Shown piece after piece: positions 1 to 7,856 of a stretch of 38,254 nucleotides of DNA. Within the stretch, counting starts at the first letter, position 1. Each line of letters opens with the position of its first letter. The translations under genes and the position numbers were made by a program. This DNA is from a candidate division TM6 bacterium UASB124 (GTDB lineage: Bacteria > Babelota > Babeliae > Babelales > RVW-14). The notes under the pieces were generated by a model. It worked only from the letters and a program-made list of their open reading frames with translations, made no database searches and had not been told where the DNA came from. The DNA lies in NCBI GenBank assembly GCA_945897315.1, contig CAMDFF010000008.1, positions 1-38,254 on the forward strand, in the 5' to 3' direction.

Positions 1-142
1 AAATATAAATCAGTGGTCAGATCTTGAAATTGAGGACATTGAGGCGATGATGAACCATACGCCGCGTAAAATTTTAGAGTATTCTACCCCATTTGAGGTA
101 TTTAACAGGCAAAAACCAGGCTGTTGCACTTGAAACTAGAAT
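1..142 (+). mobile_element. IS30-family insertion sequence, right end (partial)
   Basis: This is the 3' end of an IS30-like element: the last 43 codons of the transposase followed by a terminal inverted repeat at 118-142 (AGGCTGTTGCACTTGAAACT, then AGAAT). The inverted repeat matches in reverse complement the left end of the element at 37971-37994, both sharing ATTCTAG and AAGTGCAACA. IS30-family ends typically carry a GCAACA core. The transposase stop codon (131-133) lies inside the repeat. The outer boundary is inferred from where similarity to the other end stops. Confidence 0.8.
2..133 (+). CDS. IS30-family transposase, C-terminal fragment
   Basis: The frame is open from the window edge to TGA at 131-133 and gives 43 residues. 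It contains MMNHTPRKILEYSTPFEVFN, which fits the conserved C-terminal end of the IS30 DDE transposase (N-x-RPRK-x-L-x-Y-x-TP-x-E-x-F). The catalytic DDE residues lie upstream of the window, so whether the full gene is intact cannot be seen. It has the same orientation as the transposase start at 38040. Confidence 0.85.
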   Translation, partial: NINQWSDLEIEDIEAMMNHTPRKILEYSTPFEVFNRQKPGCCT

Positions 143-275
143 CTATCAAGGCCCATAGAAGAGGGAATGTTTTATTTTATTTTTGCCCAAGAAGTTAATT
201 ATTGACAAATTGCAACTAAATAAAATAGTCTCAAGGTGGATATAATATTACAAAAATAAACAAATGGAGAATCTT

Positions 276-1196
276 ATGGCATGTAAGAAAAACACGTTGT
301 TGTTTGCATTTACTCTCAGTTGTATGGGTGGTGCAATGCATGCAGCTACAGGGTCAGAAGCAGAGCCGATACCGGCTGCCTTGCAATCGCCGATCAATAT
401 TGATCATAGCAAAATCAAGATACAAGAAAGAAATTTGCCTGATATTCAATTTAATTACCCTGGCGCAATGCAGTTCGATCTGTCATTTACGGGGCATACT
501 ATTCAGGCAACTGTCAGTAAAACCGATGCTCATGGCAATGATCAAATAGCATCTATTGGCTTTAAAAATGATGAAGCAAGTACCGCTAAAAAGTATAATC
601 TTGTGCAAATTCATATGCATGCTCCCAGTGAACATATGATTGATCATAAGCGTTATCCGCTTGAGTGGCATTTTGTGCATCAAAATCCTGATGACAAAAG
701 TCGCTTAGTGATTGGTGTTTTTATGGAAGATGGAGAGCAAACTACCCCGGCGTATCGAACATTACTTGATACGTTGCGAGAGAATGTAACGGAACAAAAT
801 GAAAATGATCATACGCCACATGCGCTTGGTAGCTGTTCGTTTTCGCCACGGGCATTGATTCCAGAGGATCAGCGTTGCTGGCGCTATGATGGGTCATTAA
901 CTTCCAAGCCATATACCCCCGTTTATTGGTGCGTGGTCAGAGCAAAGACTACCATTGATCAAGAAGACCTAGAGAATTTATTTATAGCAATGCAGGTGAA
1001 TACCCGTGGGCTGCAAGAAGTTGGTAATCGTGAAGTGCTGTTTGATATGCTGAGTGATAATCCAAAGATTGCAGCGGGTCAAACAAGCAATTCAGTGTCT
1101 AAGCTAGTAACTCCAGCTCCTGTGAAGTTTGCGCCTCGTCATCGTGGATATCGTGGTAGGTCCTATCGTCATTCGCTTAGGCGTGGCGAAGTTTAA
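276..1196 (+). CDS. Alpha-class carbonic anhydrase, exported
   Basis: Zinc enzyme interconverting CO2 and bicarbonate, probably periplasmic. An N-terminal signal peptide ends near AMHA/A. The family signature SPINI follows, and the three zinc histidines are visible in QIHMHAPSEH (two) and EWHFVH (one), about residues 113, 115 and 132 from this start. The C-terminus is an Arg-rich tail (RHRGYRGRSYRHSLRR) beyond the usual domain. I chose ATG 276 because GGAG sits 6 nt upstream; an in-frame ATG at 264 has no ribosome binding site and overlaps that Shine-Dalgarno. Upstream, TTGACA (202-207) and TATAAT (241-246) are present but not at normal spacing to each other, so the promoter is uncertain. The gene stands alone and ends at a strong bidirectional hairpin. 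Confidence 0.93.
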   Translation: MACKKNTLLFAFTLSCMGGAMHAATGSEAEPIPAALQSPINIDHSKIKIQERNLPDIQFNYPGAMQFDLSFTGHTIQATVSKTDAHGNDQIASIGFKNDEASTAKKYNLVQIHMHAPSEHMIDHKRYPLEWHFVHQNPDDKSRLVIGVFMEDGEQTTPAYRTLLDTLRENVTEQNENDHTPHALGSCSFSPRALIPEDQRCWRYDGSLTSKPYTPVYWCVVRAKTTIDQEDLENLFIAMQVNTRGLQEVGNREVLFDMLSDNPKIAAGQTSNSVSKLVTPAPVKFAPRHRGYRGRSYRHSLRRGEV

Positions 1197-1230
1197 GAAT
1201 AGGGTTGTTTTAGCCAGTAGTGATATTTTT

Positions 1231-1264
1231 AAAGAGCCCCCTATTGTCCTAGGGGGCTCTTTTG
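1231..1264. terminator. Bidirectional rho-independent terminator
   Basis: The stem AAAGAGCCCCCTA pairs with TAGGGGGCTCTTT around a 6-nt loop. It has a T run on the plus side and A/T-rich sequence on the minus side. It lies between the convergent carbonic anhydrase and photolyase genes and can serve both. Confidence 0.88.
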
Positions 1265-1297
1265 CTGAGAACTACGTGTGCAATATCGATATAGCAA

Positions 1298-2662
1298 TTA
1301 TTTATAGCTTTTAAACAGCTCAATTGCTTGCTTGCTCATTACCGCATGGTCAACCATTGGCTTTGGGTACGGGCTGCCAGGTTGGACTGATGTTTTGTGC
1401 CATTCGTGAATGTGAGCAGGTGAGAGCTTGCTGAGTTCTGGTACCCACTGTTTGATGTAGCGGCAATCAGGGTCATATTCTTTTTGTTGTAGCCATGGGT
1501 TGAAAATACGAAAATAGGGTTGCGAATCGCATCCCGTTGATGCTGCCCATTGCCAGTTGCCGTTGTTTACTGCTGGGTCATAATCGACCAATTTTATAGC
1601 AAAATATTGTTCGCCCATGCGCCAGTCCATGAGCAGATCTTTTACCAAAAATGAAGCAACAATCATGCGGACGCGGTTATGCATCCAGCCTGTTGCATTG
1701 AGCTGTCGCATGCCAGCGTCAATGATCGGAAACCCCGTTGTGCCCGTGCACCAGCGGCTAAATTTGCGGAGATTATGCTCCCACGTAATATTTTCGTATT
1801 TTTGGTTAAAAGCGTGACCAAATACGTGCGGGTTATGGAATGCGATGTGTGTGAAAAAATCGCGCCAGTAGAGCTGCCTCACCAAGGGGTGCTCTTTGCC
1901 GAGTGCAAGTGCAATCGCGTGATATGCTTCACGAATTGAGCAGGTACCAAATTTGAGGTGCGCGGCAAGGCCCGTTGTCCCGTTAATAGCGGGGACATTA
2001 CGCTCTTGCTCATAGTTTGTATAGCGGTCAAGATGCGCTAGGATTTTTTTAGCATGCGTGCGGCCGCCGTGTGCAAAAATCTGCTCGTTGCGCTCTTCTA
2101 AAATATCTTTTACTTCAGCTCTTGTTTGGCTGATGCTTCCGTAGTTTGTGTGTTTGTTTTGCTTTGGCGTAGCAATTGGCAATCGAGAAGCGTTATTGAA
2201 GTATGGTGTAAATATACTGTAGGGCGTTCCATCAGTTTTGAGGGTTGCTTCTGGCGTATTGAGCAGTGCATCATGATATGCATGAAAGCTGACATCACGT
2301 TTAGCGCAAATGCCAGCGAGTGTTTTATCACGCTTAATACTGAAAGGCGTGTAGTCGTTGTTTACAAACACTGCCTGGAGGTCATTTTCTTTGATGAGCG
2401 TTGTCACAACATCTGCAGGTTTTCCATAGAATAGGTGCAATTTCCCGCCTTTTTCTTCAAGCTGTTGAGCAAGGTCGTCAAGAGAGTCCATCATGAACTG
2501 GATTGCATTATTGCTTTTGTATCTGTTTTCATTTGAGATCTGGTCGGGGTCGAAAATAAAACAGGGAACAACACGCTCAGATTGTTCTAGCGCAGCGAGG
2601 AGTGCGGTGTTGTCGGTAAGACGTAAATCACGACGAAAAATAAATAAAGATGTTGTCAGCAT
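1298..2662 (-). CDS. phr: Deoxyribodipyrimidine photolyase (class I CPD)
   Basis: Light-driven repair of cyclobutane pyrimidine dimers using FAD. The N-terminus has the Rossmann-like photolyase start (LFIFRRDLRLTDNTAL). The C-terminal FAD-binding part is complete, with TGFPIIDAGMRQLNATGWMHNR, LVKDLLMDWRMGEQYF, DYDPAVNNGNWQWAASTG and RIFNPWLQQKEYDP. The length of 454 aa is normal for the family. No clear Shine-Dalgarno precedes the ATG. It is monocistronic and converges on the carbonic anhydrase gene. A cryptochrome is less likely because the WxxS and asparagine-rich FAD loop fit bacterial class I photolyases, but sequence motifs alone cannot exclude it. Confidence 0.95.
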   Translation of the reverse strand: MLTTSLFIFRRDLRLTDNTALLAALEQSERVVPCFIFDPDQISNENRYKSNNAIQFMMDSLDDLAQQLEEKGGKLHLFYGKPADVVTTLIKENDLQAVFVNNDYTPFSIKRDKTLAGICAKRDVSFHAYHDALLNTPEATLKTDGTPYSIFTPYFNNASRLPIATPKQNKHTNYGSISQTRAEVKDILEERNEQIFAHGGRTHAKKILAHLDRYTNYEQERNVPAINGTTGLAAHLKFGTCSIREAYHAIALALGKEHPLVRQLYWRDFFTHIAFHNPHVFGHAFNQKYENITWEHNLRKFSRWCTGTTGFPIIDAGMRQLNATGWMHNRVRMIVASFLVKDLLMDWRMGEQYFAIKLVDYDPAVNNGNWQWAASTGCDSQPYFRIFNPWLQQKEYDPDCRYIKQWVPELSKLSPAHIHEWHKTSVQPGSPYPKPMVDHAVMSKQAIELFKSYK

Positions 2663-2708
2663 AATGATAGTACCGGTTTTGATTACTTGTGATAGTTTGA
2701 TCTCTTCT

Positions 2709-2738
2709 TGACCAGTGGAATTTGGTAGTGTTATAACA
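2709..2738 (+). promoter_or_regulatory. Sigma70-type promoter for the outer membrane protein gene
   Basis: TTGACC (2709-2714) and TATAAC (2733-2738) are separated by 18 bp. Each matches 5 of 6 consensus bases. The start codon at 2778 is about 40 nt downstream. Confidence 0.6.
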
Positions 2739-2777
2739 CGTTTGTATTTTTATTGCATGAAGTAAGGAGATTTGTAC

Positions 2778-4373
2778 ATGACTTTTATTAAGGCGTTTTT
2801 CTATCGCCTCTTGCTGGTTACCGGAATTATGGCACTTTTACCCACAGTAATAATTGCCATCCCTCTTAATAATATTTACGATCCACAGCCCCTTTATAAT
2901 TATCACTGCACTGATAAAGTGTACAAAAAACGCAGCGGTCGTGAGTTTCGTTTTCATATTTCGCCTTTTTATCAGCATGCAAATACTGCGCGCAATAAAG
3001 ATGGAAAAAAAGTAGCCGGTGGCGATCGCCTTGGTCCATGGAACTTTTTTGGGCTCTTTTTTGATGGGCGTGTTGGGGTTGGCGATACAACCCTAGCGAG
3101 CAAGGCATTTAATAGTGATAATTATCCTAAGTTGTATGAGGCTCAACAGGCTGTTGGAAATATTACTACTGTTGTCAATAATGATGCTGCAGTAATTATT
3201 AATATAGCTGGAGCACCGTTATTGGATGGAGCTACTCCAGCTGTTTCACCGTATCGCTTAGGGACTAGAGCATCGACTGCTGCATACACAGCAAATGTTT
3301 TAGGTGATATGACGTTTAAGCCTCAATTTGAAAAATTACAGCCAGATTTTGCTTTAGTTTCAGTGCCTACGCGCTATGAAAAAATTGGGGTACGAGTTCA
3401 AATGAATTTTGATATGGGCATGGGTCTTGGTATTTCAGTTCGTGGTGGTGCGGTTGAGATCAAAAATAAGCCCAGAGGTTTTGGGTATGATTCGAAAATA
3501 GCCGCTGATCTTGGGTTAGCGTCTCTATCAGACATGCCTGCCTACACCCCAAATGATCAATCAAAGGCCGATGCGCAAGCTTTTAATGATAATCTTCTGT
3601 CGGCCAAGGCTCTTGGAAAAATTGGCAAAGAGCTGAATTATAACACATCGGGGTTTCATGTAACGTCACCCGAAGATGTGCATACGCAGGTCTATTGGCA
3701 TGCAGCCATACCCTGTCGCGACAAAAGCGGCGATGTTGGGGTCACCGTTGTCCCCTATGTTGGGTTTGGCGCATGGATTCCACTCTCTGAAAAATTTGAC
3801 ACCAATAATGCTTTTGCGGTGCCTGTTAGTAATCGGCAACAAAGTTTTGGCGCCACAGCTGATTTTTCACTGGGGTTTGATTTTCCTGTCTTGCCATCAT
3901 CAAAATCTGGCAAAGAATCACTAGGCATAAGTTTTGGGGGTGGCGGGTTACTTTTTGATGCTGACACACAAACTAACCAGCGCTTCCCGTCAAGTGATAC
4001 GCAAGTTGGTTTGATTCCTTGGACAGTTGGCAGTGTACGCTGTGCGCCAGGGGGGACCTGGTACCTGAACGCATCGCTTAAAGCCGAAGAGTTTGTTGAG
4101 GGGTTGTCGGTGTATACGGACTTTTGTTACACCCAGCACGAGCAAGATACGATCTCTGTGAGTGATAGTAATTCTGGCAAACAGGCACTATTCCAGGAAG
4201 GGGTTGCTCAGACCCAGGATGACTCAGGCTGGAAGAACCAGCAAGTAAGCGTTGGGTTTAACTATGCAATTACCCCTACTATTGCCTTTAGTGCGGCTGC
4301 GCAAGGACACATTAGTGGGGTGCGCGTGCACCGAACAGTGACTATTCTGGGTGGGCTTACCGTTACATTTTGA
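2778..4373 (+). CDS. Outer membrane beta-barrel protein, unknown role
   Basis: A 531-residue exported protein. It begins with a signal peptide (hydrophobic stretch about residues 8-27) and then reads as alternating hydrophobic/polar strands rich in Gly, Asn and aromatics. It ends in a C-terminal Phe within LGGLTVTF, the usual signal for BAM-dependent outer membrane insertion. I do not recognise a specific family, and a porin-like or structural surface protein is possible. ATG 2778 is chosen because AAGGAGA (2764-2770) lies 7 nt upstream; a TTG at 2772 is in frame but too close. Its TGA stop overlaps the -35 box of the next transcription unit. Confidence 0.7.
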   Translation: MTFIKAFFYRLLLVTGIMALLPTVIIAIPLNNIYDPQPLYNYHCTDKVYKKRSGREFRFHISPFYQHANTARNKDGKKVAGGDRLGPWNFFGLFFDGRVGVGDTTLASKAFNSDNYPKLYEAQQAVGNITTVVNNDAAVIINIAGAPLLDGATPAVSPYRLGTRASTAAYTANVLGDMTFKPQFEKLQPDFALVSVPTRYEKIGVRVQMNFDMGMGLGISVRGGAVEIKNKPRGFGYDSKIAADLGLASLSDMPAYTPNDQSKADAQAFNDNLLSAKALGKIGKELNYNTSGFHVTSPEDVHTQVYWHAAIPCRDKSGDVGVTVVPYVGFGAWIPLSEKFDTNNAFAVPVSNRQQSFGATADFSLGFDFPVLPSSKSGKESLGISFGGGGLLFDADTQTNQRFPSSDTQVGLIPWTVGSVRCAPGGTWYLNASLKAEEFVEGLSVYTDFCYTQHEQDTISVSDSNSGKQALFQEGVAQTQDDSGWKNQQVSVGFNYAITPTIAFSAAAQGHISGVRVHRTVTILGGLTVTF

Positions 4374-4398
4374 CAATTGGTCTGGAATGCTTTAAAAT
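4370..4398 (+). promoter_or_regulatory. Strong sigma70-type promoter for the rpsU-rbfA-kdsD-pilD unit
   Basis: A perfect TTGACA (4370-4375), 17-bp spacer and TAAAAT (4393-4398). The -35 box includes the stop codon of the upstream outer membrane protein gene. The rpsU start codon is 61 nt after the -10 box. Confidence 0.75.
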
Positions 4399-4458
4399 AA
4401 TGGTCTAGTAAAGAGTTTACCTACTTTTTCCCATTGCAAAAGGCGGAGTTTGGTTCCT

Positions 4459-4671
4459 ATGGCCAAGAAAAAATTTAATATTGAAATTCAGGTTACTGGT
4501 AACCTAGAAAAAAGCCTTAAACAGTTTAAGAAGAAACTTGAGCGCGAAGGCGTCTCACGCGATATGAAGCGTCAAGTGTACTTCGAGCCGCCAACACAGA
4601 AAAAACGCAAACGGCTTATGCGTGCTGTAAAAAATAACATGATTAAGATGTACGAGAGCCAACTCTCTTAA
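4459..4671 (+). CDS. rpsU: Small ribosomal subunit protein bS21
   Basis: Short, highly basic protein of 70 residues with the bS21 pattern: a first segment ending KKKLEREGVSRDMKR and a basic tail with PPTQKKRKR. It binds the 30S subunit and aids initiation. ATG 4459 is preceded by GGAG at 4445-4448; the in-frame TTG at 4450 would overlap that site. It is the first gene after a strong promoter and is followed 18 nt later by rbfA, so this is a translation-linked unit. Confidence 0.9.
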   Translation: MAKKKFNIEIQVTGNLEKSLKQFKKKLEREGVSRDMKRQVYFEPPTQKKRKRLMRAVKNNMIKMYESQLS

Positions 4672-4689
4672 AATAGGCTCTTTAGCTAC

Positions 4690-5094
4690 ATGTCACAATC
4701 AAATGTTTATGAAGTAAAGAGGGAGCGTCGTAAGTCCCTCTTTCTTCAAGAGTTTTCCTTTTTGTTCCAAGAGCTTTTACGAGAAGAGCCATCGCTCATC
4801 GATGTGTTTGTCTCAAAAATAGATTTGTCTAACGACACCGGCATTTGCTACATCTATTTTTCAGCAATCAGGGAGCCTGGTGAAGAAGTCTTCAACACAG
4901 CTCTTGCAACGCTCAAGCTGTATCGGCCATCGTTACGCAAAGCTTTTGCCAGCCGTATTAAAACGCGGTATGCGCCCGATTTGATCTTTGTTTATGACAA
5001 AGCCAAAGAGAAAGAGCGTCGCATTAACGAGCTGCTTGATAAAGTCTCTGATGAGTTACATCCTGACGGTAGACCTCCGGTGGACGATAACTAG
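4690..5094 (+). CDS. rbfA: 30S ribosome-binding factor RbfA
   Basis: KH-like protein needed for 16S rRNA 5'-end maturation and 30S assembly. Recognised from size (134 aa) and layout: basic N-terminus (VKRERRKSLFLQEFSFLFQE), a central SKIDLSNDTGICYIYFSAI strand region matching the V-S-x-D family core, and a C-terminal helix (APDLIFVYDKAKEKERRINE). It sits between rpsU and kdsD on the same strand. The N-terminal region is somewhat divergent, so the family call is firm but not certain. Confidence 0.8.
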   Translation: MSQSNVYEVKRERRKSLFLQEFSFLFQELLREEPSLIDVFVSKIDLSNDTGICYIYFSAIREPGEEVFNTALATLKLYRPSLRKAFASRIKTRYAPDLIFVYDKAKEKERRINELLDKVSDELHPDGRPPVDDN

Positions 5095-5105
5095 CAGGGA
5101 GCATA

Positions 5106-6119
5106 ATGAGCGTCGAACACATTACTGTTGTTCCAGGTGTAAAAGATAGGCACCACGCTCACATTGTTTCTGCAGGGCTTGCCTCGGTGATTCAAGCTGA
5201 GGCAGAAGCACTTCTTTTGCTTAGTAAAAATATACCTGCCGATGCGAATGTCTTGGTACAGCTAATTCTTGCAGTCAGTGGCAAAGTTGTTTTCTCTGGT
5301 ATAGGCAAGTCAGGCCTTATTGCCAAGAAGATCGTTGCCACGTTTTCAAGTCTTGGTATTCCATCGTTCTTTCTTCATCCCACCGAAGCGGTGCATGGCG
5401 ACCTTGGTGCTGTGCAAGCAGGTGATATTTTTATAGCCATTTCAAAAAGTGGTACTGGCTGGGAATTTGAATATATTTTACCAGTTCTACGCTCACAAGG
5501 GGTTCACACAACGCTTATGTGTTGCCATCGTGGTAACATTGCTGAGCTTGTTGATCTGGTCATGGTCTTGCCGTTCAACCAAGAAGCTTGTGTACTGGGT
5601 CTAGCACCAACCAGTAGCTCAACGCTCATGCTTGCTTTTGGTGATGCTCTTGCTGTTGTGGTGAGCAGCCAGCGCCATTTTTCGCGACAAGCATTTGCCC
5701 GTAACCACCCAGCTGGTGCGCTTGGCAAAAAATTACTTCTTACTGTTCGCTCATTTATGCTGACCGGTGATCATTTACCGTTGCTCAGCTCAGGTACTTT
5801 GTTTCAAGAGGTGCTGGTTCACATCACTGCAAAAAAATGCGGGATGGGTATTGTTATAGACGACAATCTTCAGATTCTGGGTGTTGTCACTGACGGTGAT
5901 TTACGCCGTGCTTGCGATGAGGGTCCGGTGGTATTCCAAAAGAATGCCCTTGAAATTGCTACAAAAAAACCAAAAGTTATCTCGCCAGGTATGCTGGCCT
6001 ATGTTGCATTGCAAATGATGGAAGATTTTCATATTACTGCGCTCGTCGTGGTTGAACATGAGCGCGTGGTTGGCTTGGTTCATATTCATGATTTAGTGAA
6101 AGCAGGAATTACAACATGA
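5106..6119 (+). CDS. kdsD: D-arabinose 5-phosphate isomerase (KpsF/GutQ family)
   Basis: Converts ribulose 5-phosphate to arabinose 5-phosphate, the first committed step toward Kdo and hence lipopolysaccharide. The SIS sugar-isomerase domain (about residues 35-190) shows FSGIGKSGLIAKKIVATFSS, SLGIPSFFLHPTEAVHGDLG and ISKSGTGWEFE. Two CBS domains follow (about 205-335). AGGGAG precedes the ATG with good spacing. The stop codon overlaps the next start by 4 nt (ATGA), so translation is probably coupled with the prepilin peptidase gene. This is the best evidence in the window for an LPS-bearing outer membrane. Confidence 0.92.
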   Translation: MSVEHITVVPGVKDRHHAHIVSAGLASVIQAEAEALLLLSKNIPADANVLVQLILAVSGKVVFSGIGKSGLIAKKIVATFSSLGIPSFFLHPTEAVHGDLGAVQAGDIFIAISKSGTGWEFEYILPVLRSQGVHTTLMCCHRGNIAELVDLVMVLPFNQEACVLGLAPTSSSTLMLAFGDALAVVVSSQRHFSRQAFARNHPAGALGKKLLLTVRSFMLTGDHLPLLSSGTLFQEVLVHITAKKCGMGIVIDDNLQILGVVTDGDLRRACDEGPVVFQKNALEIATKKPKVISPGMLAYVALQMMEDFHITALVVVEHERVVGLVHIHDLVKAGITT

Positions 6120-6874
6120 TTCAAACTATTGTTTTTATCTTTGGTCTGTGTTGGGGGTCATTTCTCAATGTCCTGGCAACACGTGTTTTGCACCACCGCT
6201 CTTTCTTTGTGCATCGTTCATATTGCCCGTCATGCAAGAATACACTTGCTTGGTATGATAATATTCCACTGCTCTCGTTCATTTTTCTTAAGGGGCAGTG
6301 TCGATCGTGCAAAGAGCCAATTTCGTGGTTATATCCAGCAACAGAACTTACGACAGCGTTACTCGCTGTTGGTTTATATAATAATTATTCAGAGCCATAC
6401 GCTTATGCAGCGTATGGCCTTTTTTTTACGGGGCTTCTTGCCGCAACCCGTACTGATCTTGAGGCGATGCTCATTCCGCAACTGTTTAGTCTTGGGCTTA
6501 TTCCTGTTGGGCTGATGGCTGCGTGGTTGGGCATTATTGAGATATCGCTGTTGGAAAGTATGCTTGGTGCATTGTGCGGCTATGGTATTTTATGGGCGAT
6601 AGCAAAAACTTTTTTATTGCTCACGAAGCGTGAAGGCATGGGCGCAGGCGATTATGATTTGCTTGCAGGTATTGGTGCTTGGATTGGACCCATAGGGGTA
6701 TGGTTAACACTGATGATTGCTTCATGTTCGGGCATGCTGCTTGGTGCTACATATTTGTATCGCAGCAAAAAAGGGCGGAATGTACGTATTCCCTTTGGAC
6801 CCTTTCTTGCACTTGGTGCTATTGGCTATCTGTTTTTTCGCACATGGCTCTTGTCTTTGTTTAGCGTTTCGTGA
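6116..6874 (+). CDS. pilD: Prepilin peptidase (A24 aspartic protease)
   Basis: Cleaves and N-methylates type IV prepilins and pseudopilins in the inner membrane. The N-terminal domain carries GSFLNV and two CxxC pairs (CPSC and CRSC), which mark the bifunctional leader peptidase/methylase form. The catalytic aspartates are visible in RTDLEAMLIP and in GAGDYDLLAGIG (the GxGD motif). Several membrane helices fill the rest. The length of 252 aa is usual. It overlaps kdsD by 4 nt. A pilin gene is convergent directly downstream; the ATPase and secretin are elsewhere in the window. Confidence 0.93.
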   Translation: MIQTIVFIFGLCWGSFLNVLATRVLHHRSFFVHRSYCPSCKNTLAWYDNIPLLSFIFLKGQCRSCKEPISWLYPATELTTALLAVGLYNNYSEPYAYAAYGLFFTGLLAATRTDLEAMLIPQLFSLGLIPVGLMAAWLGIIEISLLESMLGALCGYGILWAIAKTFLLLTKREGMGAGDYDLLAGIGAWIGPIGVWLTLMIASCSGMLLGATYLYRSKKGRNVRIPFGPFLALGAIGYLFFRTWLLSLFSVS

Positions 6875-6924
6875 TAAGGTGGCGGATGATATATTCTGGC
6901 GGAAAAAGGAGCCAGGAGAGAGAA

Positions 6925-6964
6925 ATATATTATGGTCCTCTGCATGCAGCGGACCATAATATAT
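6925..6964. terminator. 40-bp near-perfect palindrome between convergent genes
   Basis: A 14-bp perfect stem (6925-6938 with 6951-6964), and the internal 12 nt contain another palindrome, CTGCATGCAG. Only one mismatched pair breaks the whole 40-bp symmetry. It lies between pilD (plus) and the pilin gene (minus). There is no clear T run on either side, so intrinsic termination is inferred from position and may instead rely on mRNA 3'-end protection. Confidence 0.55.
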
Positions 6965-6973
6965 GGTTAGCTG

Positions 6974-7453
6974 CTAATCTATCCCATTAGTAACATGTTT
7001 TATCTGACGTGTATCACTAATACTCCACACATCCATACTACTATTTTTACCACTGACATTGCCGGCTGCGGCAGCAGTAAAATTATTTGCATCGGCAGCT
7101 GTTTGGCCAAGTGCATCGCTACCAGCGCGTAGCTTGCCTGTGAAAAAATGTATCCCTTCTTGGGCCCCATCATTATTAAATCCATAGGTGTAGTAAAAGT
7201 TTTGTTCTCCTGTTTCGCTGTATCCAGCTGGTTTCCAGCCAAGGCTATCTGGTCCTGATAGAGCTGTGGTATATTTCCCATGTTGCGCAAAATAGGCTTG
7301 TTCTGCTGTGTGTAGCGATGCCAAATTCATAGCGACTTCTGCCTGATATGCTTTGGCTTTGTATTTGAACAGGTGCGGAATTCCAAGCGCTGCAAGAAAG
7401 GCTATGATTGTCACGACAATCATTAACTCAATTAACGTAAACCCCTTGTTCAT
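6974..7453 (-). CDS. Type IV pilin / pseudopilin (PilA/GspG-like)
   Basis: A short basic leader MNKG is followed by FTLIELMIVVTIIAFLAALG. This is the class III signal cleaved by prepilin peptidase after Gly, with Phe at +1 and Glu at +5. The hydrophobic helix is followed by an extended helix (AKAYQAEVAMNLASLHTAEQ) and a globular C-terminal part; total 159 aa. ATG 7453 is chosen because GGGGGGAG lies just upstream and the leader is then of canonical length; the longer frame to 7504 adds an implausible N-terminus. No paired C-terminal cysteines of major type IVa pilins are seen, so a pseudopilin is equally possible. Confidence 0.9.
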   Translation of the reverse strand: MNKGFTLIELMIVVTIIAFLAALGIPHLFKYKAKAYQAEVAMNLASLHTAEQAYFAQHGKYTTALSGPDSLGWKPAGYSETGEQNFYYTYGFNNDGAQEGIHFFTGKLRAGSDALGQTAADANNFTAAAAGNVSGKNSSMDVWSISDTRQIKHVTNGID

Positions 7454-7704
7454 TGTTGCTCCCCCCAAGGATTTGAACAGTAGTAATTTTCTTAATAATG
7501 CCATAGTTCTACGCCTAGGCGCAATATTTCTAGAATGAGTGAGTTTATGGCTGGCTTGCCCAGAGGGTTTTATACAAGGATCTATATGATATCTTTGCTA
7601 AAAACTACTATTATTACAAAAGTTAAGACTAGCTGGAAACATTGACTAGTGCGCGACATAGTACTGGCATGCTTGGTAATCATTGCTGGTAGCACTTATC
7701 CAGA

Positions 7705-7724
7705 GGGTGTAGGGGAAGGGTGGG
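7705..7724 (+). other. Canonical G-quadruplex motif
   Basis: Four G runs with short loops: GGG-N4-GGGG-N2-GGG-N1-GGG. This meets the usual G3+N1-7 rule on the plus strand. It lies about 70-90 bp upstream of the candidate promoter for the 7857 operon. A related but three-run G block occurs at 36683-36701. Confidence 0.6.
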
Positions 7725-7786
7725 TATTTGCTCAGAAAGGCCTAGCTGTGAGCATTTTGGAGTGTTTTTCTAGAGGGAATTGTTTC

Positions 7787-7814
7787 TTTACATTGTGCTA
7801 CAATCAAGTATCAT
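7787..7814 (+). promoter_or_regulatory. Candidate promoter for the membrane protein-pot operon
   Basis: TTTACA (7787-7792) and TATCAT (7809-7814) are 16 bp apart, each 5 of 6 matches to consensus. The start codon follows 43 nt later. No better pair was found closer to the gene. Confidence 0.45.
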
Positions 7815-7856
7815 AAAACCCTTGTCTTAGAGCCATTTTTACTTGAAAGGAAGCCA

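Larger units (their letters stand above)
7454..7856. other. 403-bp intergenic region between divergent genes
   Basis: No convincing coding frame. It must hold the promoters of the minus-strand pilin and the plus-strand His-rich membrane protein operon. It also contains a G-rich block at 7705-7724 and a candidate promoter at 7787-7814, listed separately. Nothing else recognisable was seen. Confidence 0.6.

Noticed and set aside
202-246. TTGACA plus TATAAT before the carbonic anhydrase gene as a promoter
   Set aside because: The two boxes are 33 bp apart, and no good partner for either was found, so I do not list it as a promoter.
2126-2434. Plus-strand frame of 102 codons inside the photolyase gene
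   Set aside because: Antisense shadow of a clear photolyase; no motif or ribosome site.
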